Part shown: one piece after another, positions 1-11,867 of the stretch
How positions within the stretch are numbered: position 1 is the first letter of the stretch
Layout: each line of letters starts with the position of its first letter
Assembly (NCBI GenBank): GCA_003586115.2
Contig: QVOM02000101.1
Coordinates: forward strand, 30,817,794 to 30,881,793
Length of the DNA stretch: 64,000 nucleotides
Reading direction: 5' to 3'
DNA from: Salvator merianae
Lineage: Eukaryota > Chordata > Lepidosauria > Squamata > Teiidae
Notes under the pieces: model-generated
What the model saw: only the letters and a program-made list of their open reading frames with translations
Databases searched by the model: none
Told to the model about the DNA's origin: nothing
Made by a program: the position numbers and the translations under genes

Positions 1-92
1 ATTCAAAGCAAATACAAGCTCATAAAAAATAAAATACTAAAATAAAATTAAAAAAAACTGGTTAAGTTCTTAACTGCTGATTTCTATTGCAT

Positions 93-188
93 TTCCTTCC
101 CTCCTTCCTTCCTTCCTTCCTTCCTTCCTTCCTTCCTTCCTTCCTTCCTTCCCTCCCTCCCTGCCTACCTGCCTGCCTTCCTTCCTTC
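93..188. repeat. (CCTT)n microsatellite
   Basis: Tetranucleotide CCTT run of nearly 100 bases with CCCT and GCCT variants toward its right end. Confidence 0.97.
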
Positions 189-754
189 TGACATGGTTGG
201 ATTTACAGCTCGGCCATAATGAGGATTTCAGTTGATATTTCTGGTTTAGGTTGTGTAAAAATGGCAGCGGCGGCAGCGGGGGGGGGGGGGGGAAGAGTTA
301 TTCAGATTTCAGTGGCAATGATTCCAGGTCAAAACCTGGGATACTTTTCTTAGGCTGTCTCCAAATAGCCTGAAGGTATGTTATCTCTTAAATGAATCCT
401 GTCATATCCCTATAACATGGGCTGCCAGACTTGGCATAGGTGCCTTTAGCACAACACTTGACTGAACTCCCAGGTGCTCACTGTGCCTCCCCTTTCAGGG
501 TGTGGTGGTGTTTTCATGAACTTTCCTCCTGGAAGTTCAATCTGATGCTGTGTCAGAGTACTGCCAGATGACGAGTCACCCAAGAACATGCCAGAATGTT
601 AAAGATAATGTGAGATTCCCTTCACTGACTTTAACAATGAATTCTAAGGGTGATAGAGTGCTGTCTGCTGATATTGTTATGATGCTGACAATGTGCTGAC
701 ATTTTAAACAAGAATGACAACTTTGTTAATTGAGTGACTTTGTGTATTAGGGAT
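189..754. other. No gene recognised
   Basis: Unique-looking sequence. The only local structure is an uninterrupted G run near 279-292 after a short GGC-rich patch. No coding pattern or known repeat is recognised. Confidence 0.6.
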
Positions 755-800
<46 letters not shown>

Positions 801-841
801 AGGGAGGGAGGGAGGGAGAGAAGAAGAAGAAGAAAGAGAGA
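755..841. repeat. Compound (AG)n-(GGGA)n-(AGA)n microsatellite
   Basis: A pure AG run passes into GGGA units and then AGA units. The Arg/Glu-rich reading frame across it is translated low complexity, not a gene. Confidence 0.97.
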
Positions 842-2490
842 AACCAGAATTAAACTGAGAAAAAGGGGAGGTCAACAATTTACTGAGGATAATATGGATA
901 GTCTTCCTTCAACAACATCAAAAAATGAACATGCATAATCTCACATAATTTTGTGAACCTGTAAATAAATATAAACAAAGATCACAGAACATTTTGGGAT
1001 GCCACATAAAGTTGTTTGGAAACTTATTGCTAATCTAGGGTGCAATATTTGGCTTTTATGCCTAGAATTAAAATTAAAGATCTTTGACGCATCCCTCACA
1101 TAGGTGCTGATTCAGTAGAATGATCTCTGCATTTAGACTGTCTCACTTAATTTCACTTAAGCCAAGCATGTTTCTTGAGATGTTTTGTGTTGCTCTGTTT
1201 TACGTCTTACCATGTGCTTGATTCTCTCAGTCAATTTGAATGACAACCATAGTCCAAAAAGAACAATAACAGATATTATTTTTATTTATCATCATCATGA
1301 TCATCATCATCATCATCTTATGGAAGTACCAAATATGGATTCTTGGAACTCTGTCAGATCCCTAATTAAAAGAAAAACAGGATTTTGATTGTGGTCAATC
1401 TCAGGAGATTCTATGATGAAAATAGACCTTATTTTAATATCAAACTGCAATATATGTTGCATTTTTGTTATGTCTACTATCAGATTGACTGCACACTTTT
1501 GCCTGATCCCCCCACCCCCTTTGTCACTTCCCATTAAAGTGGGAGAGAGCTAATGATGATCGGAAGTTCATAAAGAACATGTAGTGAAAAATAAGCTGAT
1601 ATCCACACTGTGCTCCATGCTAATATTCAGGAGTCTGGAGGATGTTAAGGAATATTAGTGCAGAATTTATCTGAAAGGAAATTTCCTTTGTCTCCTCCTC
1701 CTCCTCTTCCTTCCTTCCAAAAATCTTAGATAGAGTATTTAATAAGCTATGAGGACTTGGTCCAATTTTCTAAAAATAAACAAAAAAGAAACATTTATGA
1801 ATTATTCTATTCTTTATTTTTATGTTAAAGTTTTTTTAAAGGGAATTTCACTTTTTTTTTTGACTTGCATAACAGTAGTAATTAATGGCATAGTTTAACA
1901 ACAACAACAACAACAACACAAGCACTTGGTAATGGAATCAGTGATTTAGGAGACACATTGTCCACATCGTATTTCCCAGCCAACAATAATATAATAGCAA
2001 TAAACACATATACTGCATAACCAAAGTGCCATTATGCAATATGTGTTATGCTGGATGGGATTATACAATGCAAGCAATTTTATTTTCTGAACAATGCAAA
2101 CAATCAAAAATATAGCCACTGATAGCACTGACTTCCATGAATTGGTTCAAATCGTTTTTGGAAACCTTCCATAATGGTAGCCAAGTGAATTATGGTGGTA
2201 GTGGATCCCAAAGTTTAACTGTATGTTGAGTAAAAGAAAAAAAAAAAGTCACTTTGCATGTCCTGATTTGTCATTCTTTCCTGTTGACCAAGATGCTGGA
2301 GCAAGCCAGAATGCCAAGTCTTAGGTGAGGGGGAAGGAAGAAGTAAAAATCCCGATCTCTGATCTTGGTAAACATTCCCTCCACACATGGAGGTTAGGTT
2401 TAAATGTTATAATCAAGAACTATGGATCCATATTTTCATGAAGGATCCACAAAGTTACCATATAGATCGTACATCTACTTCGAAACAGTA
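842..2490. other. No gene recognised
   Basis: AT-rich sequence with minor simple repeats: CAT/ATC units near 1290-1317, CTC units near 1695-1710 and AAC units at 1903-1918. No transposon ends or coding signal are recognised. Confidence 0.6.
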
Positions 2491-2498
2491 CTGGCAGG
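2491..2498. repeat. Target-site duplication, left copy
   Basis: The octamer ctggcagg is repeated exactly at 3193-3200, directly outside the two inverted termini of the element between them. Eight-bp duplications are characteristic of hAT transposases. Confidence 0.85.
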
Positions 2499-3192
2499 TA
2501 GGGGTGTGCACGAAGTTTTGTGTCACTCGAATTTTCGTCCAATTTCGTGATTTGGTTCCCTTCGCATCGAATGCAATGGGCAACAAAGATCATGAAATGC
2601 AAATTGTGAAGGTCCCTCAATTTTCGATGCATTTCGGGACCTTCGTAATTTGCCAGTGTCTCATTCCCCTAGGCGCGTGCTGACAGTCTGGGGGAAATGA
2701 GAGACAGCGAACGGGAGAGGAGGGAAATCAACGTGCAGGGAATGCCTCCCTGTGCGTTGATTTCCCTCGTCTCCCGCTGGCTGCCTGATTTGCCCTACAC
2801 TGTCAGTACACGTGCTGACAGAGTAGGCTGAATCAGGCAGCGAGCGGAGAGGAGGGAAATCAACACAAAGGAAGGGAATCTGTTCCTTTCGTTGATTTCC
2901 CTCGTCTCCCGCTGGCTGCCTCATTTAACCTACTCTGTTAGCACACGCGCTGACAGAGAAGGCTGAATCAGGCAGCGAGAGGAGAGGAGGGAAATCAACG
3001 AAAGGAAGGGAATCCCTTCCTTTCGTTGATTTCCCTCGTCTCCTGCTGGCTTCCGGTCGCAGCGAAAATCTTCGCCGCAAAGACGAAGGGCTTCATTTTT
3101 GCACATATTTTTTTCGTGCGAAAACGAAGCCCCGTAGCTTTGCAGGAATGGGGACAAGCGAAAGGGGAAAAGTGCCTTCGTGCACACCCCTA
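2499..3192. mobile_element. Non-autonomous hAT-like DNA transposon (694 bp) with palindromic repeat units
   Basis: The element has perfect 17-bp terminal inverted repeats reading TAGGGGTGTGCACGAAG inward from both ends, and a perfect 8-bp duplication outside them. This pattern fits the hAT superfamily. Both subterminal regions are rich in TTCG/CGAA words. The interior holds three tandem units of 135 bp (listed separately). No transposase reading frame is present: the 85-87-residue minus-strand frames just translate the repeated units. Mobilisation would need a transposase supplied elsewhere. Family assignment rests on TIR and duplication structure only. Confidence 0.88.
2676..3060. repeat. 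Three tandem 135-bp units, each a long palindrome
   Basis: Units begin at 2676, 2811 and 2946 with the word CGYGCTGACAG, giving an exact 135-bp period; the third unit is shorter at its right end. In each unit, GAGGGAAATCAACG on the left arm pairs with CGTTGATTTCCCTC on the right arm, flanked by the complementary words ggcagcgag and ctggctgcc. A single unit would fold into a long hairpin. The array lies inside the 2499-3192 element. Confidence 0.88.
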
Positions 3193-3200
3193 CTGGCAGG
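3193..3200. repeat. Target-site duplication, right copy
   Basis: Exact copy of the octamer ctggcagg at 2491-2498, on the far side of the hAT-like element. Confidence 0.85.
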
Positions 3201-3334
3201 TACTCACTCTCCAGGGTTTAGTCACCTAATGTTCCTGTTATCAGGCCTGTAGGTGTCATGAGGGAGTGGCAAGGTTCCACTCAGAAGTTTTTCTTTCTTA
3301 TTGACACATATTTTCATTTGTTTTAGGGGATCAC

Positions 3335-3420
3335 AGGGAGTATGAGTATGAGTATTTTTATGAGTATTATGAGCATTTATATCCTACTTCTTACCTGAAG
3401 GTTCCAGGGTGGTCCTTCTC
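3335..3420 (-). mobile_element. L2-type LINE 3' end fragment
   Basis: On the minus strand it reads accaccctggaacc, then a 'ggataTAAATG' box and degenerate ATA-rich tail units. This matches the 3' end of the longer L2 copy in this window (34743-34830: caccctgagacc, then aataaaaatgc and ATTT units). Only the last ~80 bp remain. Confidence 0.55.
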
Positions 3421-4689
3421 CTCATCACTGTGTTCCCTCCGAATACTGAGGCATAGCAGGAATTGAATCTCAAACATTTTTATGCAAAACACATTGTGCA
3501 AAATAACCATTTAGTTACAGAACACCTAAGGATTGCATTCTTCTTAAACATGGCATTGCTTTGAAGCAGTCATGCCTAACTTGTCTGATTTTCTTCCCTT
3601 GGCAAGTATATTGTAAAGTAAAACTGACTTTGTCTTGTGCATTCTCCACTTAAGCTATTCAGCTCACTGCCTCAATTACTTAAAGTTCCAGTTACTGGAG
3701 GGCACATCATACCCACTTAGAACATGGCATAATAGAACACAATATCTTGGAAATATATTAAAAGAAAATGAAGTGTGCACAGGACAAAACAAAATTCATT
3801 TATTTCTAGGCAGTTTTATGGTCATATCACCCCAGCGAGTTCAGCAAGATATTAAAGGTACAAGAAATCCATAAATAGGCAGAGCTGGTCCTCAAACCTT
3901 GCCACTGTAAATGTAACTTTCTCTTTGCATTCAGCATGTATTGCAGTCAGTGTAGTGCTTTGAGGACTGGGCAACCCACCAGCAATTTGAGAAAATGTTG
4001 TTATTATTGTTTGGGGAAAACTTCTCTAATTTGTATCAGGCTTCTAACTTCTAGTCATCTTTAAAGTATAAAAACTTTTCCCATCATTATTTTCCATTTT
4101 ATGCTTCAGTTGCTCTCAAGTATGACCTAGATTGAATAATGGAGCAAAGCAAATATATCTGAAATATACTACTGCTGTAGGATTTACAAGTTATAAATGA
4201 AGATGTTTCAGTGAGAGACTTTAACCTGTAAGTCACAGTCTTATGTACACTTTATGAGTTAAGTCTTCAAATGATGCAATTAGCTTCTTCATCAGTAGAT
4301 GCTATGCAGAGTTGTCACCAATTATCTGTAATGTAAAGATATAGACACTCAGACTTTCAGGAAAAACATCATTTTCAGACAACAGGGGTATGCTTACTTT
4401 TGTTCCCAGCCTCCAAAGTTGGGATAGGATGAGGAATTCATAATGTGGATGGCCTCTGGCATAGGCCACTCACCACCTCTTTGATTTTGGACCAGATCTT
4501 TTGATCCAGACCAAGATTGGATCTGCACACCATGGGATAATGTGCAGTGCAAAGATCTTGCCTTTGCTTTCCAGTCTCTATAGTCAAGTCAGAATCAGTA
4601 GCCATCATGCCGACATCTACCAATGTGGTCCCTGGTGTCTTTTTTTATTATTATTATTTTTGTCTCCAGAAAATCATCAGTCTATTTTC
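3421..4689. other. No gene recognised
   Basis: AT-rich sequence without a coding pattern, recognisable transposon end or long simple repeat. A short run of T and TTA units lies at 4640-4661. Confidence 0.55.
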
Positions 4690-4691
4690 TA

Positions 4692-4987
4692 TTAGAAAAT
4701 GTGGTGACAGCAAACAATCTGGACAGCTTCAAGAAAGAGTTAGGCAAATTAATGGGGGACAAGTGTATCAATGGCTACTAGAATTGATGTGTAGGTACTA
4801 CCTCTAGGTTGGAGAGACAGATAGGATGCTTCTACAAGCCATTTGCAGGGAATCAAGAGCAGGTGAAGTTTTTCCCTTTGTCTTTTGCTTGAGAATGCCC
4901 AGAAGCAATTGGGGCACATTGTATGAGACAGGATGCTGGACTAGATGGGTTGTGGTCTGATCCAGCAGGGCTCCTCTTATGTTCATA
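4692..4987 (+). mobile_element. CR1 LINE, 5'-truncated 3' end
   Basis: This covers the end of CR1 ORF2 and its 3' untranslated end. A decayed frame reads like the family's terminal 'LDSFKKELG' and 'ICRESRAGEV' segments. The untranslated end contains ggatgctggactagatgg and gatccagcagggctcctctt, closing with ctcttatgttcat. The same 3' sequence recurs at 6110-6165, 12185-12350, 29777-29930, 45862-46165 and 58702-58890. It is severely 5'-truncated, as is usual for CR1, and non-functional. Confidence 0.88.
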
Positions 4988-6109
4988 TCTTCCTGGCCAA
5001 ATTGCTAATGTGTGAAAAGCAGAAACAGCTCTTGTTCCAACCACCTAAAACAGTTCTAGAGCAAAGTGTACTGATTATAACTCAGGCAGGAGATGGAAGC
5101 TCAGATTTCCAATAATTCTGCCATATATCCTCCTATCTCTTATAGTCTTAACTCATAGATTCTTAGCAGCAACTGATACAATTTTGTCTTAAGAAAAATG
5201 TACTTTGCACACTTGTCTGTGTCTGCTGTACAATAACAGCTGCTGTTCTTGTTCATAGATACCTTACAAAATATCTGTGAAGGTGACTTAGAAACTGGAA
5301 TCATAGCAGCACAGTTGAAGACAGATATTTATAGCTGTGTGTGCATTATGTTGCTCTCTTCACTGATTGGCCGTACACCATCAAGTTCAATTCAGAATTT
5401 TGACATTGACAGAGAAGACCATAGACAATAGTAATGCAAATAGGTAAAGAAATACCTTTGCCAGTGTAGATTTGATTTGCTATTGAAGCTAAGAAGCTGG
5501 TGGCTGTTCTGTCATAAATGGGCTCCATGAAACAGTAAGAAGGGCAACTGGATATTGTGGATTTAGAGTAGTGAAGATCTTATAGAAACTCTGGACTCAT
5601 TCACACTAATGCAGTTTGAATAGGTGCTGTACAAAGTTTGCATAAAATTGTGGGTGATAATTACATTTCATTGTTTATAGTATTTGCAATACTCCTCTTC
5701 CATTTTTATGCTAGCTCAAATTGGATATTAACTACAAGAGAAGGAAAATTGCTGAGCCTTCATTCATTTGGCATACAGCACAGGGTAAAGTGGTAAACTC
5801 TTGCCATCAGTTTTTGGAAGGCAGAAATTTGTATTCCACAACGTCTTCATCACAGCCTCTCCTAATCATATGCCACTTGGCAGTGCTACAAAGAATGGAT
5901 GAATTCAAAAGCCAGAATAGCTTTATACAGTGTATGTGCATGTGTGTGCATGTGTACACACACATATTGCTAGTTTTGAAAGACTATGACATACTCTGAT
6001 TTAAGTGTGGTGTCCATTCTAACAGGTTTGGGGTTGTTATGCTATGTTCCATAGTTCAGCTTTGAACCTAAGATTCCAGATAGGGCTATAATACCCACAT
6101 TCAGATAAT
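4988..6109. other. No gene recognised
   Basis: Mostly unique AT-rich sequence. A short alternating TG/CA stretch lies at 5933-5965. No coding exon or clear transposon terminus is seen. Confidence 0.55.
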
Positions 6110-6168
6110 ATGACTGGTTGATTCTGTGGCCTGACCCAGCAGGACTCCCCTTATGTTCCCACGTTCTT
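6110..6168 (+). mobile_element. CR1 LINE extreme 3' end
   Basis: About 55 bp matching the terminal CR1 sequence (tgacccagcaggactcccct, then tatgttcccacgttc). It is followed within ~20 bp by a long CCT/CTTT microsatellite. Confidence 0.7.
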
Positions 6169-6183
6169 AAAGCTGCTGCTTCT

Positions 6184-6263
6184 TCCTTCCTCCTCCTCCT
6201 CCTCCTTTCTTCTTCTTTCTTCTCTTCCTCCTTTTCTTCTCCTCCCTTCCTTCTCCTCCCTCC

Positions 6264-6320
<57 letters not shown>
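6184..6320. repeat. Compound (CCT)n-(CTTT)n microsatellite
   Basis: Pyrimidine-only tract: CCT and CTT units first, then more than a dozen TTTC units. The Lys/Glu-rich minus-strand and Ser/Phe-rich plus-strand frames across it are artefacts of the repeat. It sits directly after a CR1 3' terminus. Confidence 0.96.
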
Positions 6321-6321
<1 letters not shown>

Positions 6322-9300
6322 ACTTCACTGGAAACAAGAACAAGAATAGTTTGTCCAACAAGAGCAACTACAACAAAACCAACAAATTGAAACCATTTTC
6401 TGTTATTATACATATCTGGAAAGGGAGGAATGATGCTGTGTAATAGGTGAGGGATTTAAAAGGCTACTGACTTTTAGTTCCTGATCCACTTTTCCATGAA
6501 GAGTGGACAGGGAGAGATGGCTTTCTCAGCAGGGGGACAATGCTTATCTTTATGTTCATTCTGCTTTGTCTGCTTTCTATACTGGGTGTTATTACAGCCT
6601 CTCCCCAAGAAACATGAAGTGTTATAGTGCTATGCCAACAAAGACAGGGATCTGCTGAGGTACAGTTACCCACAGACTAAAGAACTGTACAATATAATTG
6701 GAATATTGATTGGAATAAAGGTTGAAAGTACAAGGAAATGGACCAGAGAAGCTAAATCCCTGTACCAGATCAGAATCCATTTTGGTACACCAGGACCCAT
6801 ATTGGAAAAGTCAGGCCTTGACTTAAAAAGACAAGGAAATGTTTGCAAAATATTCTTCCTCTGCCTAAAACAAAGGGATTGAAACAGGAACATCTGTACA
6901 AGCAGGGCTGAATCAGAGGAAGCTCATCCTCAGGAAGAAATAATCCATTTAAATGCTTTGGTGAAAGCTGATGTTTACCCTTGGCAGCATCTCAAAAGAG
7001 CTATTGGTTTCCTAGATCAATCTTTTGTTAAAGACATCTCTTGATGCACATCTGGAAAACACCTATCAGAAATGCTAGTCTGCAGTGATGGAACTCCAAC
7101 CAGTAATGTGTCCCAGCCTGATGGATTTTGAATACAGAAATCACAATATATTGTCGAAGGAACATCACATCTTTTGTCTGCTAAAGAAGATTTGGATACA
7201 TGAGGAGAATGTTTGGTTAGCAACCTGTTGTTTATTTTGTTAAAAAAAATATAATCAGAATGCTATCAAGCAACATAATCAAGGCATGGAGAAGGCTTAA
7301 CCACTGTTAATATCACCAAAACACATACATGTCACCAAAACACATTGAGACAAGCACACTTTTGCACACAGCCCTCTACTAAAGTGTAATGATCTTCTCC
7401 CCTTCCACAGGAAATAATTGCCTTGTGTGGGTTTTCACCACTGGTCTGAGTTTAGGGTTAGGGTTAGCACCCCTTTGTTAAATGAGAGATAACAGTTAGC
7501 CCCAGGCAGTACATGAAATGGTCTCCTAGGATTTCCATCAGCTGGACTCCTTCCATCCACGCTGTTCATCACCCATATAAAACATCTACATTACCACATC
7601 TCAATCTTGGAAGAACAGCTTAGACATACTTTGAGTCTACTACTTCTCCACTGCTCGTTGCTGCTTGGATTGCTACTTTAAGTCTGAAGCAACTCCACAA
7701 CCCGAACTATGCTCTGCCTCAGCTAAAGCAACCAACTTAGAAAAAGACTGTACAAATTCCTTTGCTTGAGGATACTTTACTGGACTTGGAGGCTCATTGT
7801 GGCAGCAGATTACACTCTCAGAGTCCTTATGTGCCTCAGAGTGTGATATCCATATGTTCCTAGTTAGGTTAGGGCTTCCCTAAGTTACTTTTGGGTATAT
7901 TTAGGTTTACGTTTCCCCCTCTCTTCCTCTCTGACACCCTCATTTCATGACAGCTGCCAAACTTGTCCTCAGTTGACCCCTGTTCATAAAAAGCTGCTGT
8001 GAGAGAGACCTCCTTTGGGGCTAGCCTACTGCTGCATTGCCTCTGATTGTATATTCTTTGCCTTTTTAATTGTGTCAATCAGCTGATTCCTGTCAAAACT
8101 GACATATTGCTATATTTATGCCTTTTAAAACCTTTTTTCTTGTATTTGAATAAGACATCTCCTTTTGTTTTTGAAGAATACTATGCTTGGGAAGATTTTT
8201 GTGCTGCATGTTTCTAGTTTAACAGTTTGCTAGGGTGATTTGATATTTTTAAAAACTTTTTCCTATACAATCCTGTTTGAAAAATTTGGTACCTGCATGA
8301 ACTATTTACCCCATCCCAGTAAATCCCAGTGCACTGCTCTTAATAGTGTCTGATAGTATGAGCCTTTATAATCAGATGGTAAAGCAGACCAGCAAGGTGT
8401 GGCAGTGGTTTGAAAAAGCATGGAGTTCCCTCTCCTTGTTCATTGGAACTCATCTCCAGCACAACCTCTAGGGAAAAACAAACAAATAAAGAGCTCATTC
8501 TTGGTGAAGAATGGTGCTGTCTGCCTCACATGCAAATGCACACACAACTCTTCCTTTCTCATGCAGTCCAAGCTGCCCAAAATTAGCCAAGCAGTGCTGT
8601 GTAGGGGATCACAAATTCAGAAGAGGAGAAGTGAAATTTACAGAAACTGAAAAGACTACTAGCAGCAAGATCTTTGATTGGGTGAGATTTTAGAGGTTAA
8701 GGAAATAATCCAAAAGAGGGCTAAGATAACTAAAAATGTCCCTGTGGCTGTCCATCATGCCATTATGGTTTCTCTCTCCCCCCCCCCATTTCACCTTGTT
8801 TGGAACTCAGTAGACTGTGGCCTTCTGCAATTTATATTTAAGGCCAAATTTGGTGTTGCTTATCTACAAGACAATCCACTTGGAATGAATTTGAGGAGAT
8901 GAATAAGTTTGTCTTGCAAATCTTCTCAGAACAATGAAGTTGTTATCATACATTGTAACAGTCTTGATTCAAATGAAAGCAAATGATTTGGAATGGACAC
9001 ATTAAGAATTCGTTTTGCTGATGAGATTTTGACAAGAAATGCTGCTGCTGCTTTTCCTTCTTCTCTTTGCTATATTTGTGCTAGAGCAGCAACCAATAAT
9101 GTCAGCAAACTGGCATGTGAGAGATAAGACTGAGGGAGGGTTGATTACTTTTCAACATGCCTCTTTCCATTTGTACCAAAGTTAATTGAAGAACTTACAC
9201 AACTTATAGCACTTAATACCTACAGTTTTCTCTCTTATGTAACACGTCCTGCTCTAGGGCAATTCTATCCCAGATTCTGTATGCAGAAGGAGGGTTACAC

Positions 9301-10685
9301 TGAAGTAAGAGATATGCCCCATCACTTCTTTATGTCTTTCTTTCTTTCTGGAATTCTATCAGAGCTCACTCTTGTGGGAGAGTGTGTAGACTTAGCTTAG
9401 AAATGATCAGCTGTGGCAAGTTACCTTTGTGTCCCATTGATGATACAGTTTATGCTACAAAACCAAGAGCCAATTTGTGGCTAGAGATCACAGAATTGCA
9501 GAGCATTTTCAAACTCTGGAAAAAAGTGACAGTAAATAAGAGTGTGGAGATGGTAAATCCAAGTAACAATGATAATCCCATATGTCCATTGGCTATCCAA
9601 TTCCTAATAGCTTTAAGTTTCTGCTTTGCATAAAGCATTCAGAACTAAGGAGTTCTCTGCTTTAGCCATAAAATATTCACATCTGCAATGCAGTATCTAG
9701 ACACCTGACATTACACTGACAATTCCCTATCATTAAAAGTGAGTGATAAGGTAGAGAATGAGGAAAGGGATTATTTTCTTCCCTCATCTGCCAGTCATCA
9801 TTTGAGAACTAGCTAGATAAGAAAGAGTGAGATGCTCATCCAGGCTTGCAGTGCATTTTTTTAAACTTTAAACTTATAATTTTAGTATGCTGTACATGAA
9901 GAAAAATCTCAGTAATAGCATGAATCTTGCATTATACACCAGATGTTAAATAACTGATATCAAATGTAGAAAGGTCACAGCCATAATTGCAGGTCCACAT
10001 TTGTTCTAGATTTGTTCCTTGTAAAACAGAGGATTGTATAAAATGGCACCAACAATGAGGATTTGTGACATAATATGAGCAAGAATAGCAAAATGGTAAT
10101 CCTGTATGCTAAGCTATAACAAGATTTTTAAATTAATTTTATGATGTGACTTTGCCTGTTTTAAATGTTGTCTTAAGTTCTCACATGATCAGGAAGGAAG
10201 GATCTAGCAACTAGATTAATAAACAGAAACATTGAACTTGGTAATTTTAACACAATGAATAAAACTAAAATCAGTCATAGACAGCTTACATGCAAAGATG
10301 TCAGGTTGATCCCTCGACAGGTTCCAGAAAAAAATTGACACTTCTTAATTTACAGTTCAGTGCAGTCCACCTACTGATGATAATGAATATAATGTCCAGT
10401 AGGAAGAGGAAGGCTTTAGATTTATCAGGAACTGCAGAAAATTTGGGGTTGGGTTGAACTTGAAACAAGATGCAACCAGACTGCTGTTGGTTAATATTAA
10501 AAGTTGCAGAACAGCTTTTAAATGAATCCTGGAGCTGAGCAGTACCTGGTTCAGGAAAATGTACATCTGAGTGAGGAGGGTTGGAAATGTGTACATAGCA
10601 CTCAGTTGAGTGGGAACTAGACAGTAATATTCAAGCAGAAAGATGTGAGAAGCAATCTAAGAATTCAAATGGTCCTACAGGACTG
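6321..10685. other. No gene recognised
   Basis: A long stretch with no recognised exon or transposon terminus. It contains two and a half telomere-like TTAGGG units at about 7450-7467 and a C run at 8780-8788. The reading frames here are short and have no family resemblance I can name. Confidence 0.5.
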
Positions 10686-11330
10686 AACTTGCACCTGGGG
10701 AGTGCATAGAAACATTTATATGCAAATGCCAGAAGTCTCTGAACCCATATAGGGGAACTGGAGTGGTTAGTGATGGATAAAAATATTGATATTATTGACA
10801 TAGATCAAAGCTGGTTTACCAATGCAAACCAAAAAGATATAATGATCTCAGGCTGCAAACTATGCAGAAAAAAACAAAACAAAAATAGATTTAAGAAAAA
10901 CCAGGATGATATAGAATCTTATGAACTGGAATGTCTAGGGAAATCAGACCAATCCAAAGAGGTGTTGTAAGAATATCAAGCCAAAAAGAAAGTCTAATAT
11001 TAGGGACTTGCTGTTGTCCTCCTAACCAAATTCCTGAGGGAAATTGGCATTTTGGAAAATTAAGTCAGGGAGTCATCCAAAAATTTTTAACGTGGAACTT
11101 CAAATACCCTCACATAGTCTGGGCGAAATCTTGTTCAACTCATGAGAGAGAGATACAAATGCATTCCTTATAGCAGATGGTTGTGGAAGTAACCACGGAA
11201 AATGAGATTCTGAACTTGATTCTAAGCAATGCTCAGGATCTGGTACAAGATGTCACTGAAGCTAACCCAATAGGGAACAGAGACCTCCATATGATAACCC
11301 TAAACTTAAATGCAGAAAGTTGTTAAAATC
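10686..11330 (+). mobile_element. CR1 LINE, endonuclease-domain part of ORF2 (decayed)
   Basis: One frame from about 10745 reads 'LVMDKNIDIIDIDQSWFT' then 'DIMISGCKLCRKKQ'. This corresponds to the CR1 apurinic-like endonuclease segment usually seen as 'DIIGITETW...DITIPGYKLFRKDR'. A second frame from about 10990 reads 'LILGTCCCPPNQ' and later 'FKYPHIVWAKS', matching the family's 'GVCYRPP' and 'GDFNYPDICW' motifs. 'NEILNLILSNAQDLV' near 11205 matches 'LLDLVLTN'. Frameshifts and stops make it non-functional. The reverse transcriptase core that should follow is missing; sequence jumps to the CR1 3' part at about 11395. Confidence 0.82.
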
Positions 11331-11389
11331 AAACACACAGACCTTAAATTTTCATAAAGGAAATTTCCCCATGATATGAGATGAATGGG

Positions 11390-11517
11390 CAACCAAATGT
11401 CATTGTGCCTTTTTATAAATCCATGGTGAGGCCACATTTGGAACATTGTGGAACTAGAAAAACTGCAGTAAAGAGCAACCAGAATGATTAAGGGGCTGGG
11501 ATACCTCCCTTACAAAA
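11390..11517 (+). mobile_element. CR1 LINE ORF2 C-terminal part, segment left of nested insertion
   Basis: Reads like the CR1 C-terminal region: 'YKSMVRPHLEHCGT', then 'SNQND*GAG' for the usual 'RMIKGLG', then cctcccttacaaaa for 'LPYKI'. It is interrupted at 11517 by a hAT MITE and resumes at 11868. Confidence 0.82.
11510..11517. repeat. Target-site duplication, left copy
   Basis: Octamer ttacaaaa, exactly repeated at 11860-11867 around the nested hAT MITE. Confidence 0.85.
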
Positions 11518-11859
11518 TAGGGATATGCACCAAAAAAATAATAATAATAAATAAATCATTTTTGATTCATTTTTGAATTGAATATCCAAATTTTCAATTA
11601 ATCAATGAATTCCATTATCAAAAAATGCATTCTGCGCATTCATTTTCACATTTTTTGCATTCAGTTTTCCATTGAAAGTGCCATTTTCATGGTTCAAACA
11701 TAGAGAAAAAGTGCAAAAAATTTGAATATTTGAAGAATCAGCTTTTTTGTTTTGGAACCCTTAAGTGAGAAAAAAGTCATTTCCATTTTGATGCAAAAAT
11801 TTGCAAAAATGAATCTTCAAACAAAGTTTTGAATACGAATTGAAATTTGCACACCCCTA
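11518..11859 (+). mobile_element. AT-rich hAT-like MITE (342 bp) nested in CR1
   Basis: Ends are TAGGGATATGCACC on the left and the inverted form TTTGCACACCCCTA on the right, with a perfect 8-bp duplication outside. The interior is AT-rich and shares the family core (cattgaaa, then gccattttcatgg) with copies at 25853, 26254, 43148, 45471 and 48633. There is no coding capacity. Orientation is set so that the shared core reads the same way as in the 45471 copy. Confidence 0.88.
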
Positions 11860-11867
11860 TTACAAAA
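11860..11867. repeat. Target-site duplication, right copy
   Basis: Exact copy of ttacaaaa at 11510-11517. It also restores the interrupted CR1 word, so the MITE inserted after the CR1. Confidence 0.85.

Noticed and set aside
753..938. Arg/Glu-repeat frame
   Set aside because: Translation of the AG/GGGA microsatellite.
2141..2153. ggttcaaatcg considered as a tRNA-type B box of a SINE
   Set aside because: No A box at the expected upstream distance and no repeated copies of the surrounding sequence were seen.
2661..3187. Repeated minus-strand peptide motif 'RQPAGDEGNQR' considered as a repeat protein
   Set aside because: It simply translates the 135-bp palindromic units of the hAT-like element; the frames are not continuous across units.
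6042..6413. 123-residue minus-strand frame rich in Lys, Glu and Arg
   Set aside because: It is the translation of the CCT/CTTT microsatellite at 6184-6320 and has no coding context.
7449..7467. Interstitial telomeric repeat
   Set aside because: Only about two and a half TTAGGG units, too short to be more than chance.
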